A stretch of 64,000 nt of DNA from Hydrogenophaga sp. (GTDB lineage Bacteria; Pseudomonadota; Gammaproteobacteria; Burkholderiales; Burkholderiaceae_C), in assembly GCA_016790705.1 (NCBI GenBank), contig JAEUOT010000011.1, positions 1 through 64,000 of the forward strand, written 5' to 3'. This document shows positions 1 to 10,002 of the stretch, in pieces. The position numbers were made by a program, and so were the translations under genes. A model generated the notes under the pieces. That model was not told the origin of the DNA, made no database searches, and saw nothing but the letters and a program-made list of their open reading frames with translations. Position 1 is the first letter of the stretch. Each line of letters opens with the position of its first letter.

Positions 1-171
<171 letters not shown>

Positions 172-177
172 CCGGTT

Positions 178-771
178 TCAGATCACCGCGCGCAGCGCAG
201 GCCCGGTGCCTGCGCCCGAGGTGGCACGCACCAAACGCTCCAGCAGGGGAGTGGGCTGGGTATCGGCGTCCACCAGGTCCATCTGCCAGGGCCCCATGAA
301 GCCATGGGCCACGCTGGACTGCAAAAAGGCCAGCAGTCCGTCGTAATAGCCGTCCACATTGAGCAGGCCGATGGGCTTGTCGTGGTAGCCCAGCTGGCGC
401 CAGGTCCAGACCTCGAACAACTCTTCGAAGGTGCCAATGCCCCCCGGCAGGGCCAGAAAGGCACCGCTGCGCTCGGCCATCAGTGCCTTGCGTTCGTGCA
501 TGGTTTGCACAATGTGCAGCTCGTCGCAGGCATGGTTGGCAAATTCACGGTCCACCAGCGACTGCGGTATCACACCCACCACGCGGCCACCGGCCGCTGC
601 GGTGGCCTGGGCCACCAGGCCCATCAGGCCGCTACTACCGCCGCCATACACAAGTTGCCCACCCTGGTGGCCAATCCATGCACCCACAGCGCGGGCCGCA
701 TCGGCGTACGAATCCAGGTTGCCAGGGCGTGAGCCGCAGTACACGCACAGCGAAAAAGCCGGTTCAGCCAT
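178..771 (-). CDS. LOG-family (TIGR00730) cytokinin riboside 5'-monophosphate phosphoribohydrolase-like protein
   Basis: A Rossmann-fold protein of 197 aa. It has the family's PGGIGTFEE motif at residues 109-117, a glycine-rich VYGGGSSGLMG at 41-51, and MHERK at 91-95. Family members hydrolyse the N-glycosidic bond of nucleoside monophosphates. The ATG at 771 is preferred: it has AGGA nine bases upstream and overlaps the stop of the RDD gene by a few bases. A TTG at 792 would add seven residues. It appears to be the last gene of a minus-strand cluster. Confidence 0.85.
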   Translation of the reverse strand: MAEPAFSLCVYCGSRPGNLDSYADAARAVGAWIGHQGGQLVYGGGSSGLMGLVAQATAAAGGRVVGVIPQSLVDREFANHACDELHIVQTMHERKALMAERSGAFLALPGGIGTFEELFEVWTWRQLGYHDKPIGLLNVDGYYDGLLAFLQSSVAHGFMGPWQMDLVDADTQPTPLLERLVRATSGAGTGPALRAVI

Positions 772-1360
772 GGGCGGTGTCCTGCTTGCCAAGGGCTTTG
801 GGCTTGGAGTCTATGAGCCGGGTTCCGGCCAGTACGTCATGCCAGAACTGGCCCTGGGGATGGAGTCGGCTCGACAGGGACCAGACCAGGATCCAGCCGA
901 TCACCAGCACCGCAATTTCACCCACCGGCAGCCCAAACGGTGCCACCGCCAGCAGGGGTGGCAGAAACCACAGCCAACTCAGCACGTAACGCAGCAGGGC
1001 GCGTGGCTGGCTCACCGGGGCGCCGAAGCGATCCACCATGCGGATGTGCCAGGTCTTCATGGCCAGTGTTTGCCCCTTGGACCAAAACCACACGAAGTAG
1101 ATGCCAAAGACCACGAACAGGAAGGCCTGCAAGGCGTTGCGGTTGTCCAGCGCGTGGCGCGTTTGGCTCAAGGTGCCAAACAGGTAGCCAGCGATGAAGA
1201 CCACGCCAAACATCAGCATGCCTTCGTACAGCCAGCAGGCCATGCGGCGACCCAGGCCAGGCGTTGGCGAGAGTGCGCTGCCGTCGGGCGGCTGCGGCAA
1301 GGTCGGAGGGGTGGGGGAGGTGCCAGATTGCATGGGCAAGGCGATTGCAGGCAGCGCCAT
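764..1360 (-). CDS. RDD family inner-membrane protein
   Basis: 198 aa with a proline-rich N-terminus, then the RDD arrangement: arginines (GRRMACWLYEG) at the start of the first membrane segment and an acidic residue later (FWHDVLAGT). Hydrophobic stretches lie at about residues 45-62, 78-93 and 125-160. RDD proteins are small inner-membrane proteins, some linked to ion transport; no substrate can be deduced. Its start lies just after the DUF3106 gene on the same strand, and this cluster is common near ilv genes in Comamonadaceae (recalled context). Confidence 0.75.
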   Translation of the reverse strand: MALPAIALPMQSGTSPTPPTLPQPPDGSALSPTPGLGRRMACWLYEGMLMFGVVFIAGYLFGTLSQTRHALDNRNALQAFLFVVFGIYFVWFWSKGQTLAMKTWHIRMVDRFGAPVSQPRALLRYVLSWLWFLPPLLAVAPFGLPVGEIAVLVIGWILVWSLSSRLHPQGQFWHDVLAGTRLIDSKPKALGKQDTAHG

Positions 1361-1375
1361 GCCGCCAGCGTCGGA

Positions 1376-2251
1376 TCAGTTGATGTAGATGTTGCTGGAG
1401 GGGCCTTCTGCCGGTGCGCCAGTCTGTGCGGGGGCGGAGGCGTCCGGCGCCATGGCAGGCGCCATGCTGTCGGCGGCGCTGGATGCCGTCGCGGCAGGTG
1501 CCTGGGCCGGGGCGGGCGCCACCGGCGGCTCGGAAGTGCGCTTCTCGCCTCCGCCAGGCGCGGCAATGCGCGGAGGGGAGTTCTTCGATGAAGGCACTTT
1601 CGGGGGATTGGCCACGTTGTCCGGAGCCTCTTTGGCGGCTGGAACACGGGTGAACTTCTTGGGCGGTACGGGTTGGATGGACGTGGCTGCGCCCCGAGGT
1701 TTGGTGGCGGCACTGGCCGCAAGGCGTCGTTTTTCCTCTTCGCTCAAGGCTTGGTAGGCGTCCCACTGCGAGCGCTTGTCATCCAGTCGCAGGCGCTGGG
1801 TGGCAGCAAAGTTGATCCGCGCCTGGTTGCGCTGCTGAATGCTCAGGCTGGCCCAGGCCGTCATGCGCTCGTGCAGGCGGGCCTGTTCGGATTCAGGCAG
1901 GGTGTGGAAGGTTTGCGCCAATGCCAGCCAGCGTCGTTTTTGCACTTCGCTCATCAGTGCCCAGCGTTCGGCCAAGGGGTACAGCGCCAGCTTTTGGGGG
2001 GTGTCCAGCGTTTCCCAGCCTGGACCTTCCGAGGCTTGCGGGGTGGCAGAACTGCCTGTAGGCCCTGCGACCGCGCTGGGATGGCGGATGTTTTCCGGCG
2101 TGGTGTAGATGGTGCCGGGCAGTTCGCTCAGTTGTCCTGCGGCTTTCCATGCGCCCACCACCAAGGCACCCAGCAATGCCAACGCCAGCACGATGGCTGG
2201 CGTCGGGCTTTGAGAGGGAGTGGTCAATGGCGTGCGCTTGTGTCGGTGCAT
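1376..2251 (-). CDS. DUF3106 domain protein with N-terminal membrane anchor
   Basis: 291 aa. A single hydrophobic segment at about residues 19-36 is followed by a tryptophan- and leucine-rich helical region (residues 75-170, repeated W..L-type turns such as LALYPLAERWALM and QKRRWLALAQ) typical of DUF3106, then a long Pro/Ala/Ser-rich tail. Likely anchored in the inner membrane with a periplasmic helical domain; function unknown. It lies between the RDD and DUF3619 genes on the same strand and is probably co-transcribed with the sigma factor upstream. Confidence 0.7.
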   Translation of the reverse strand: MHRHKRTPLTTPSQSPTPAIVLALALLGALVVGAWKAAGQLSELPGTIYTTPENIRHPSAVAGPTGSSATPQASEGPGWETLDTPQKLALYPLAERWALMSEVQKRRWLALAQTFHTLPESEQARLHERMTAWASLSIQQRNQARINFAATQRLRLDDKRSQWDAYQALSEEEKRRLAASAATKPRGAATSIQPVPPKKFTRVPAAKEAPDNVANPPKVPSSKNSPPRIAAPGGGEKRTSEPPVAPAPAQAPAATASSAADSMAPAMAPDASAPAQTGAPAEGPSSNIYIN

Positions 2252-2283
2252 GCAAACAAAGGGAACCGGAAGGGCCGGGCTGC

Positions 2284-2733
2284 TCAGTGGGCCTGATGGC
2301 TGTCGGTGGTTTTCAGAAACTGGACAAACCCCGGGTCAGAGTATGCCGCTGGCGGCAGATCATCGGCAAGCAGGGCCGCATCGACCTCCGCCACCTCAAG
2401 GATACCCGTTTCGTCCAGATCCATCTGAATGACTACCAGTCCCGCCAGCAGCGCAAGAACGGGCACCGCAGACAGCAGGGATTGCCACCAGCCCATCCCC
2501 TGGGGGCCGGTTCCCAGCACGGCGCTGTGACCGGCCCTGTGCACCGACCCTGCGGCATGCATGATGGCAACGGGTTTCTTGCGCCGGGCCAGTGCCTGCA
2601 TGCGCGAGGCGCGCAGGCGTTCGCTGATGTCGTAGGGCAGCTGCTGCGTGCCTTCCGACAGGCGCAAGGCCACGCTGCGAGCGAAATGCTCGGCATTGCG
2701 TTCGTTCGATGGCGGGTAGCTGTGGTCGTTCAT
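2284..2733 (-). CDS. DUF3619 family membrane protein
   Basis: 149 aa. A basic soluble N-terminal part (residues 1-75) is followed by one membrane segment at about residues 85-102 (LLSAVPVLALLAGLVVI) and an acidic C-terminus. Its start overlaps the stop of the sigma factor gene (ATGA), so the two are translationally coupled. Position and topology, one helix with a cytoplasmic N-terminus encoded directly after an ECF sigma gene, resemble an anti-sigma factor; that role is an inference. Confidence 0.7.
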   Translation of the reverse strand: MNDHSYPPSNERNAEHFARSVALRLSEGTQQLPYDISERLRASRMQALARRKKPVAIMHAAGSVHRAGHSAVLGTGPQGMGWWQSLLSAVPVLALLAGLVVIQMDLDETGILEVAEVDAALLADDLPPAAYSDPGFVQFLKTTDSHQAH

Positions 2734-3299
2734 AGCTTGATTCCTCTGGCCTTCAATGCCTTGCTCAGGGCCTGGATGGCACGGAAACAGTGGGTTTTGA
2801 CGCTGCCTTCCGAGCAGCCCATGGCGGCTGCTGTTTCAGCCACGTCCATTTCTTCCCAGTAACGCATGAGAAAGGCCTCCCGTTGACGTGGGGGCAGCTC
2901 CTGGATTTCCAATTCGATGTCGCGCAGCACCTGGCCCCGTTCTGCCTGGTCCTGGGCGCTTTGGGCCTGCTCCCCACCTTCAGGGCCATTCCAGGCTTCC
3001 AGCAGGTCGAAGTCTCCCCCGTCGTCGGCATTGCCCTCGAAGTCTGCCATGGACGAGAACAATGCATTGTGTGTCTTCTGGCGCCGGAACCAGTCCAGCG
3101 TGCAGTTGGACAGGATGCGCTGGAACAGCATGGGCAGTTCCGCAGGCGGCTTGTCGCCATAGTGCTCCGACAGGCGCATCATGCTGTCCTGCACGATGTC
3201 CAGGGCCGATTCCTCGTTGCGAACGTGGTACAGCGCGCGCTTGAAGGCGCGTTTTTCCACGCTCTTGAGGAAATCCGAGAGTTCTTTTTCGGTGGCCAA
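2730..3299 (-). CDS. RNA polymerase sigma factor, ECF/sigma-70 family
   Basis: 189 aa from a TTG start at 3299. Region 2 is visible as RNEESALDIVQDSMMRLSEHY and region 4 as LPPRQREAFLMRYWEEMDVAETAAAMGCSEG. The frame stays open upstream to an ATG at 3446, but that start would overlap the promoters of the divergent ilvB gene; related Comamonadaceae proteins begin at the equivalent of (M)ATEKELSDFL, as I recall. No strong Shine-Dalgarno precedes the TTG, so the start is uncertain. It heads the DUF3619-DUF3106-RDD cluster. Confidence 0.75.
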   Translation of the reverse strand: MATEKELSDFLKSVEKRAFKRALYHVRNEESALDIVQDSMMRLSEHYGDKPPAELPMLFQRILSNCTLDWFRRQKTHNALFSSMADFEGNADDGGDFDLLEAWNGPEGGEQAQSAQDQAERGQVLRDIELEIQELPPRQREAFLMRYWEEMDVAETAAAMGCSEGSVKTHCFRAIQALSKALKARGIKL

Positions 3300-3371
3300 G
3301 GGGATGGATCGGGAAGGAAAGATGCGCGTCAGGTTGCGCCAGACAGCTGCATGCCGCTGTAACAGCGCTGG

Positions 3372-3380
3372 ATTATCGCA
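3372..3380 (-). promoter_or_regulatory. Extended -10 promoter candidate for the sigma factor operon
   Basis: On the minus strand this reads TGCGATAAT, an extended -10 element with no obvious -35. Transcription would begin about 65 bases before the TTG start at 3299, which supports the shorter sigma factor model. Confidence 0.4.
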
Positions 3381-3425
3381 TTGCAAGGCTTTTTTACGAC
3401 AGAGCACCCATTTGCTTTGTTGCGG

Positions 3426-3434
3426 TGCGATAAT
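3426..3434 (+). promoter_or_regulatory. Extended -10 promoter candidate for ilvB
   Basis: TGCGATAAT on the plus strand, an extended -10 with no clear -35, about 150 bases before the ilvB ATG. The leader between them shows no leucine-, isoleucine- or valine-rich leader peptide. The same nonamer faces the other way about 50 bp upstream. Confidence 0.4.
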
Positions 3435-3584
3435 GAACCCCTGCAACTAAAGGCAAACGGGTCACGGTCCGGCGCGGAGATCATCGCGCTCATGTCCTTG
3501 GCCTCAAGTTCCGAGCGGGCTTCACGAGAGCAGGCGCAAGGGGCACCCAAGGTTTTTCGTCAGAGAAATTCGCAAAGGTTCATC

Positions 3585-5366
3585 ATGGAAATCACCAAGG
3601 CCGAAATCGCTTCGGCGGCTGCTGCGCAGCAACACACGCATTCCCCGCAAGAGCTCATGGGCTCTGAAATCCTCGTCAAGGCCCTGCAGGCCGAAGGCGT
3701 GAAGTACATCTGGGGCTATCCCGGCGGCGCGGTGCTCTACATCTACGACGCGCTCTACAAGCAAGACACCATGCAGCACGTGCTGGTGCGCCATGAACAG
3801 GCCGCCGTGCATGCCGCCGACGGTTATGCGCGCGCTACGGGCGATGTGGGTGTGGCGCTGGTGACCTCGGGGCCGGGCGTGACCAATGCCGTGACCGGCA
3901 TCGCTACGGCGTACATGGACAGCATTCCCATGGTGATCATCACCGGCCAGGTGCCGACGGCGGCCATCGGCCTCGATGCCTTTCAGGAGTGCGACACCGT
4001 GGGCATCACGCGCCCCATCGTCAAGCACAACTTCCTGGTCAAGGACGCCCGTGACCTGGCGGTCACGCTGAAAAAGGCCTTCCACATTGCCCGCACCGGC
4101 CGTCCTGGCCCGGTGGTGGTCGATATTCCCAAGGACGTGTCCTTCAAGAAGGTGCCTTTCGAGGGCTATCCGCAGTCCGTCGAAATGCGCTCCTACAACC
4201 CGGTGCGCAAGGGCCATGGTGGCCAGATCCGCAAGGCGCTGCAGTTGCTGATGTCGGCCAAGCGGCCTTACATCTATACCGGCGGTGGTGTGCTGCTGGG
4301 CAATGCGGTGCAGGAGTTGCGCACGCTGGTGGACATGCTGGGCTACCCGGTCACCAACACGCTGATGGGCCTGGGCGCCTATCCGGCATCCGATCGCAAG
4401 TTCCTGGGCATGCTGGGCATGCATGGCACGGTGGAAGCCAACAACGCCATGCAGAACTGTGACGTGCTGCTGGCCGTGGGTGCACGTTTTGACGACCGGG
4501 TGATCGGCAATCCCAAGCATTTTGCGCAGAACGAGCGCAAGATCATTCACATCGACATCGACCCTTCCAGCATCTCCAAGCGTGTGAAGGTCGATATTCC
4601 CATCGTCGGCGACGTCAAAGATGTGCTGACCGAGCTGATTTCCATGGTCCGCGAATCGGGCAGCCGGCCCGACGAGGCAGCACTGGCCGCCTGGTGGACC
4701 ACCATCGAGAGCTGGCGTGAGCGCGACTGCCTCAAGTACGACCGTGGCAACAAAGAGGTCATCAAGCCGCAGTATGTGGTGGAGACCCTTTGGAACATGA
4801 CCAAGGACAGCGAGACCTACATCACCTCCGACGTGGGCCAGCACCAGATGTGGGCTGCGCAGTTCTACCGGTTCGACGAGCCACGCCGCTGGATCAATTC
4901 GGGTGGCCTGGGCACCATGGGTGTGGGCATTCCCTACGCCATGGGCATCAAGCTGGCCAAGCCCGACGCCGAGGTGTTCTGCATCACCGGCGAAGGCTCG
5001 GTGCAGATGAACATCCAGGAACTTTCCACCTGCCTGCAGTACAACACGCCGATCAAGGTCGTGGCGCTGAACAACCGGTATCTGGGCATGGTGCGCCAGT
5101 GGCAGGAGATCGAATACTCCGGCCGCTACAGCCACAGCTACATGGACGCGCTGCCCAATTTCGTGAAGCTGGCCGAGGCCTATGGCCACGTGGGCCTGCT
5201 CATCGAGCACCCGCGTGACGTCGAGCCCGCGCTGCGCGAAGCACGCAAGCTCAAGGACCGGACCGTGTTCCTGGACTTCCGCACCGACCCCACCGAGAAC
5301 GTGTTCCCGATGGTGCAGGCCGGTAAGGGCTTGACGGAAATGCTGCTGGGGTCTGAAGACCTCTAA
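3585..5366 (+). CDS. ilvB: Acetolactate synthase large subunit
   Basis: 593 aa, the usual length for the catalytic subunit. It makes 2-acetolactate or 2-aceto-2-hydroxybutyrate, the first common step to valine/leucine and isoleucine, using thiamine diphosphate, Mg and FAD. Visible are the catalytic glutamate in RHEQAAVHAADGYAR, the GITGQVP-like FAD region, and the ThDP/Mg segment from GEGSVQMN to LNN. The ATG at 3585 follows AAAGG; upstream in-frame codons fall in the leader. It heads ilvB-ilvH-ilvC in pathway order. Confidence 0.95.
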   Translation: MEITKAEIASAAAAQQHTHSPQELMGSEILVKALQAEGVKYIWGYPGGAVLYIYDALYKQDTMQHVLVRHEQAAVHAADGYARATGDVGVALVTSGPGVTNAVTGIATAYMDSIPMVIITGQVPTAAIGLDAFQECDTVGITRPIVKHNFLVKDARDLAVTLKKAFHIARTGRPGPVVVDIPKDVSFKKVPFEGYPQSVEMRSYNPVRKGHGGQIRKALQLLMSAKRPYIYTGGGVLLGNAVQELRTLVDMLGYPVTNTLMGLGAYPASDRKFLGMLGMHGTVEANNAMQNCDVLLAVGARFDDRVIGNPKHFAQNERKIIHIDIDPSSISKRVKVDIPIVGDVKDVLTELISMVRESGSRPDEAALAAWWTTIESWRERDCLKYDRGNKEVIKPQYVVETLWNMTKDSETYITSDVGQHQMWAAQFYRFDEPRRWINSGGLGTMGVGIPYAMGIKLAKPDAEVFCITGEGSVQMNIQELSTCLQYNTPIKVVALNNRYLGMVRQWQEIEYSGRYSHSYMDALPNFVKLAEAYGHVGLLIEHPRDVEPALREARKLKDRTVFLDFRTDPTENVFPMVQAGKGLTEMLLGSEDL

Positions 5367-5368
5367 GC

Positions 5369-5424
5369 AAAATTGGCCTCCAGCGCTTGCACATCAAGCG
5401 CTATTCGCTATCAATTTGATAGCA
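5369..5424. repeat. Comamonadaceae-type intergenic palindromic repeat
   Basis: Two adjacent palindromes: AGCGCTTG (5382-5389) with CAAGCGCT (5395-5402), and GCTATCAA (5407-5414) with TTGATAGC (5416-5423). I recognise this arrangement, with the flanking GGCCTCC, as a short repeat scattered between genes in Acidovorax/Variovorax/Polaromonas-type genomes. It lies between ilvB and ilvH. A further hairpin, CCCGCGCA/TGCGCGGG (5453-5474), follows it. There is no T-tract, so neither is a classic terminator. Confidence 0.6.
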
Positions 5425-5504
5425 TTTATTGACGAATCTATTGTCTGCCAAGCCCGCGCATTACCGTGCGCGGGGGAGGGTAGCGAAAAGAGGAATCTGA
5501 TCTC

Positions 5505-5996
5505 ATGAAACACATCATTGCTGTCTTGCTGGAAAACGAGCCTGGAGCTCTTTCCCGCGTCGTGGGCCTGTTCTCGGCCCGTGGCTACAACATCGAGTCG
5601 CTCACCGTGGCGCCCACCGAGGATGCATCGCTCTCGCGCATGACCATCCAGACCACGGGCTCCGACGACGTGATCGAGCAAATCACCAAGCACCTGAACC
5701 GCCTCATCGAGGTGGTCAAGGTGGTCGATCTCACCGAGGGTGCCTACACCGAGCGTGAGCTCATGATGGTGAAGGTGCGCGCCGTGGGCAAGGAGCGCGA
5801 GGAGATGAAGCGGATGGCCGACATCTTCCGTGGCCGCATCATCGACGTCACCGAGAAGAGCTACACCATCGAGCTGACCGGTGACCAGTCCAAGAACGAA
5901 GCCTTCCTGCAGGCCATCGACCGCACAGCCATCCTGGAGACCGTGCGCACGGGTGCCAGCGGTATTGGCCGTGGCGAACGCATCCTGCGCGTGTGA
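5505..5996 (+). CDS. ilvH: Acetolactate synthase small (regulatory) subunit
   Basis: 163 aa, the normal length. An N-terminal ACT domain (NEPGALSRVVGLFSARGYNI) binds the feedback inhibitor valine and activates the large subunit; the C-terminal domain ends RGERILRV. It starts at the ATG after AAAGAGG. It lies about 140 bp after ilvB across a palindromic repeat and upstream of ilvC. Confidence 0.95.
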   Translation: MKHIIAVLLENEPGALSRVVGLFSARGYNIESLTVAPTEDASLSRMTIQTTGSDDVIEQITKHLNRLIEVVKVVDLTEGAYTERELMMVKVRAVGKEREEMKRMADIFRGRIIDVTEKSYTIELTGDQSKNEAFLQAIDRTAILETVRTGASGIGRGERILRV

Positions 5997-6019
5997 CGGA
6001 TGGGCCTTCGACCGGCTAG

Positions 6020-7171
<1,152 letters not shown>

Positions 7172-7203
7172 TCCGGTTGGCCTTCTCGGCCGCGGATGCA
7201 TGC

Positions 7204-7228
7204 AAAGGCCACCTCGGTGGCCTTTGTC
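7204..7228 (+). terminator. Terminator-like hairpin after ilvC
   Basis: Perfect stem AAAGGCCACC / GGTGGCCTTT with a two-base loop, about 30 bp after the ilvC stop. The downstream T-tract is short, so termination may be partial. Confidence 0.6.
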
Positions 7229-7300
7229 CGTTTGTCGCGGTATCGGTCACCCCTTACACTGCCTTCTCGCGCCTCGACTCCGGGGCGGCCTCAGATCAAC

Positions 7301-8110
7301 ATGCACGACGGCTCCGATCCCCTCATCGAACTTCCCACCGAACCTCCTCGGCGTCCCAAAGGCATTTACATGCTGCCGAACATGATCACGCTGGCGGCGC
7401 TGTTCGGTGGCTTCTATGCCATCGTGATGGCGATGAATGGACGCTTTGACTTGGCCACGGTCGGTATCTTCGCGGCCATGGTGCTTGACAGCCTGGACGG
7501 ACGCGTGGCCCGGATGACCAACACGCAGAGCGCATTCGGCGAGCAGATGGATTCACTCTCCGACATGGTGTCCTTCGGGGCCGCGCCAGCCCTGGTGGCC
7601 TACGTCTGGGTGCTCAAGGATGTGGGTCGCTGGGGCTGGATTGCGGCATTCGTGTATTGCGCCTGTGCAGCTCTGCGTCTGGCCCGTTTCAACGTGAATA
7701 CCGGAGTCGTCGACAAGCGCTATTTCCAGGGCTTGCCATCGCCAGCGGCGGCGGCGCTGGTGTCGGGCTTCATCTGGCTGGCCAATGAACTGGAGTTGCC
7801 CAAGGGCGATCTGGTCTGGCCCATGTTCGCCATCACGCTTTACGCCGGTTTGACGATGGTGACCAACGTACCGTTCTACAGCTTCAAAGACCTGAGCTTG
7901 AAGAAAAGTGTTCCCTTTGCTGCCATCGTTCTGGTGGCGCTGGGCATTGCGGTCATCAACATCCATCCGCCTACCGTGCTGTTCGGACTTTTCGTGTTGT
8001 ACGGCCTGTCGGGCTATGCCATGTACATCTGGCGCAAGGCGAAGGGACGCCCCACGAGCGTGATCAGCACGTCGACCGACGAGCCGGACGAGCGCGGACT
8101 GCACGAGTGA
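7301..8110 (+). CDS. pssA: CDP-diacylglycerol-serine O-phosphatidyltransferase
   Basis: 269 aa integral membrane enzyme that makes phosphatidylserine, the precursor of phosphatidylethanolamine. The CDP-alcohol phosphatidyltransferase motif is complete: D66-G67-x2-A70-R71-x8-G80-x3-D84-x3-D88. Several hydrophobic helices follow. The start at 7301 puts about 22 soluble residues before the first helix; no strong ribosome site is visible, and an in-frame upstream start near 7196 would overlap the hairpin after ilvC. Sitting between ilvC and leuA is common in betaproteobacteria. Confidence 0.9.
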   Translation: MHDGSDPLIELPTEPPRRPKGIYMLPNMITLAALFGGFYAIVMAMNGRFDLATVGIFAAMVLDSLDGRVARMTNTQSAFGEQMDSLSDMVSFGAAPALVAYVWVLKDVGRWGWIAAFVYCACAALRLARFNVNTGVVDKRYFQGLPSPAAAALVSGFIWLANELELPKGDLVWPMFAITLYAGLTMVTNVPFYSFKDLSLKKSVPFAAIVLVALGIAVINIHPPTVLFGLFVLYGLSGYAMYIWRKAKGRPTSVISTSTDEPDERGLHE

Positions 8111-8164
8111 AGTCCGTTGCAAACGTTGTCATGGATTTCCTTGATCGGGAATTCATAAGCTTTG

Positions 8165-8173
8165 TGCTACATT
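8165..8173 (+). promoter_or_regulatory. Extended -10 promoter candidate for the leuA leader
   Basis: TGCTACATT, an extended -10 element. A start site 7-8 bases downstream would fall at or next to the ATG of the leader peptide at 8181, making the leader peptide leaderless. Confidence 0.4.
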
Positions 8174-8180
8174 GCCCCCC

Positions 8181-8237
8181 ATGATTCGCATTTCGCTCGC
8201 GCTACTACTGGGTGTCCTTCACGGGCAGGTGGAATAG
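8181..8237 (+). CDS. leuL: Leucine-rich leader peptide of the leuA attenuator
   Basis: An 18-residue reading frame, MIRISLALLLGVLHGQVE. Five of the 18 residues are leucine; two of the five use CTA, which is rare in such GC-rich genomes. It ends 20 bases before an intrinsic terminator and about 110 bases before leuA, the layout of a ribosome-mediated attenuator: stalling at Leu codons when leucyl-tRNA is scarce would favour readthrough. No ribosome site is seen upstream, consistent with leaderless translation. Too short for routine gene finding. Confidence 0.7.
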   Translation: MIRISLALLLGVLHGQVE

Positions 8238-8256
8238 CACGCGCGTTTTCCAGCAT

Positions 8257-8294
8257 AACGGCCCGTTTGCACCCGCAGCGGGCCGTTTGTTTTG
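8257..8294 (+). terminator. Attenuator terminator upstream of leuA
   Basis: Stem AACGGCCCG (8257-8265) / CGGGCCGTT (8279-8287) followed by TTGTTTT. It lies between the leucine-rich leader peptide and leuA and is the likely attenuator. Confidence 0.7.
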
Positions 8295-8348
8295 GAACTG
8301 CGGGTTTTTTCAAGAGTGGTCCACGAGGCCACACACCGGAGAACTGAG

Positions 8349-9890
8349 ATGAGCGACAAGTTGATCATTTTCGACACCACCTTGCGCGATGGCGAGCAGT
8401 CGCCTGGCGCTTCCATGACCAAGGACGAGAAGCTGCGCATTGCTCGCCAGCTGGAGCGTCTGAAAGTCGATGTGATCGAAGCTGGCTTTGCGGCCAGCTC
8501 TAACGGCGACTTCGATTGCGTGCAGGCCATCGCCAACACGATCAAGGACTCTACGGTGTGTTCGTTGGCCCGTGCCAACGACCGCGATATCTCCCGTGCT
8601 GCGGAGGCCCTTCGTGGCGCCAACCGTGCGCGCATTCATACCTTCATCGCGACCAGCCCGCTGCACATGGAGAAGAAGCTGCGCATGACGCCCGATCAGG
8701 TGTTCGAGCAGGCCAAGCAGTCGGTGCGCTTTGCGCGCAACCTGGTCGACGACATCGAGTTCAGCCCGGAAGACGGCTACCGCAGCGACATCGATTTCCT
8801 TTGCCGGGTCCTTGAAGCGGTGATCAATGAAGGGGCGACCACCCTCAACATCCCCGACACCGTTGGTTACGCCGTGCCCGAGCTCTACGGCAACTTCATC
8901 CGCACCCTGCGCGAGCGCATTCCGAACTCCGACAAGGCCATCTGGTCGGTGCATTGCCACAACGATCTTGGTATGGCAGTGGCGAATTCGCTGGCGGGTG
9001 TGAAGATCGGTGGCGCACGCCAGGTTGAGTGCACGATCAACGGTTTGGGTGAACGTGCAGGCAACTGCTCGCTGGAAGAAATCGTGATGGCCGTGAAGAC
9101 GCGTCGCGACTATTTCAATCTCGATCTTGGCGTGGATACATCGCAGATTGTTCCGGCCAGCCGCATGGTCAGCCAGACCACCGGTTTTGTGGTGCAGCCC
9201 AACAAGGCGGTGGTAGGGGCCAATGCTTTCGCTCACGCCAGCGGCATCCACCAGGACGGTGTGCTCAAGGCGCGCGACACCTACGAGATCATGCGGGCTG
9301 AAGACGTGGGCTGGAGCGCCAACAAGATCGTGCTGGGCAAGCTTTCGGGGCGCAACGCGTTCAAACAGCGCCTGCAAGAGCTCGGCATTGAGATGGAGTC
9401 CGAGAGCGAGATCAACACGGCGTTTGCAGCCTTCAAGGAGCTGGCTGATCGCAAGAGCGAGATCTTCGACGAGGACATCCTGGCGCTGTGCAGCGACGAG
9501 AAGGTCACGACCGAAAAGGAGCGCTATGGCTTGGTATCACTGGCCCAACACAGCGAAACCGGCGAACGCCCTCATGCGGAGGTGGTCTTCACGATCGAGG
9601 GGCGCGAGGTGCATGGCACCGCAGATGGCAATGGGCCGGTCGATGCCTCTCTCAAGGCCATCGAGAGCCATGTCAACAGTGGCGCGGAGCTGGTGCTGTA
9701 TTCGGTCAATGCCATCACCAGCGGGTCTACCGAAAGCCAGGGAGAGGTGACGGTGCGACTGCAGCACAGTGGGCGGGTGGTCAACGGTGTCGGTGCCGAC
9801 CCGGACATCGTGGTGGCCTCGGCCAAAGCCTATCTGAGCGCGCTCAACAGATTGCAAAGCCAGGCAGAGCGCGTCTCCGCTCAAGGATAG
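8349..9890 (+). CDS. leuA: 2-isopropylmalate synthase
   Basis: 513 aa, type 1 LeuA, condensing 2-oxoisovalerate with acetyl-CoA as the first committed step to leucine. Visible are the N-terminal TIM-barrel motifs [13 protein letters not shown] and [26 protein letters not shown], and a C-terminal leucine-binding regulatory domain (about residues 395-513). GGAG precedes the ATG. Transcription is probably controlled by the leader peptide and terminator upstream; ilvC product flux feeds it. Confidence 0.95.
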   Translation: MSDKLIIFDTTLRDGEQSPGASMTKDEKLRIARQLERLKVDVIEAGFAASSNGDFDCVQAIANTIKDSTVCSLARANDRDISRAAEALRGANRARIHTFIATSPLHMEKKLRMTPDQVFEQAKQSVRFARNLVDDIEFSPEDGYRSDIDFLCRVLEAVINEGATTLNIPDTVGYAVPELYGNFIRTLRERIPNSDKAIWSVHCHNDLGMAVANSLAGVKIGGARQVECTINGLGERAGNCSLEEIVMAVKTRRDYFNLDLGVDTSQIVPASRMVSQTTGFVVQPNKAVVGANAFAHASGIHQDGVLKARDTYEIMRAEDVGWSANKIVLGKLSGRNAFKQRLQELGIEMESESEINTAFAAFKELADRKSEIFDEDILALCSDEKVTTEKERYGLVSLAQHSETGERPHAEVVFTIEGREVHGTADGNGPVDASLKAIESHVNSGAELVLYSVNAITSGSTESQGEVTVRLQHSGRVVNGVGADPDIVVASAKAYLSALNRLQSQAERVSAQG

Positions 9891-9927
9891 GCCTTTTGAA
9901 ATCAACGACTTGAGACTGCTATCTCGG

Positions 9928-9975
9928 GTGAATGCTGGAACAAGCCGGGTTTTGCCCCTTTGTTCCGGCGTTCAC
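9928..9975. terminator. Long imperfect inverted repeat after leuA
   Basis: Arms GTGAATGCTGGAACAA (9928-9943) and TTGTTCCGGCGTTCAC (9960-9975) pair at 14 of 16 positions. It lies in the gap between leuA and pbpG. There is no T-tract, so it may be an RNA 3'-end stabiliser or Rho-related hairpin rather than a strong terminator. Confidence 0.45.
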
Positions 9976-10002
9976 TGAGAAGTGGTTTGCAAGTTTTTGA
10001 TA

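Noticed and set aside
3381-3584. In-frame upstream extension of ilvB
   Set aside because: It would place the start before the candidate promoter and adds a non-conserved Ser/Arg-rich stretch; the ATG at 3585 has a ribosome site.
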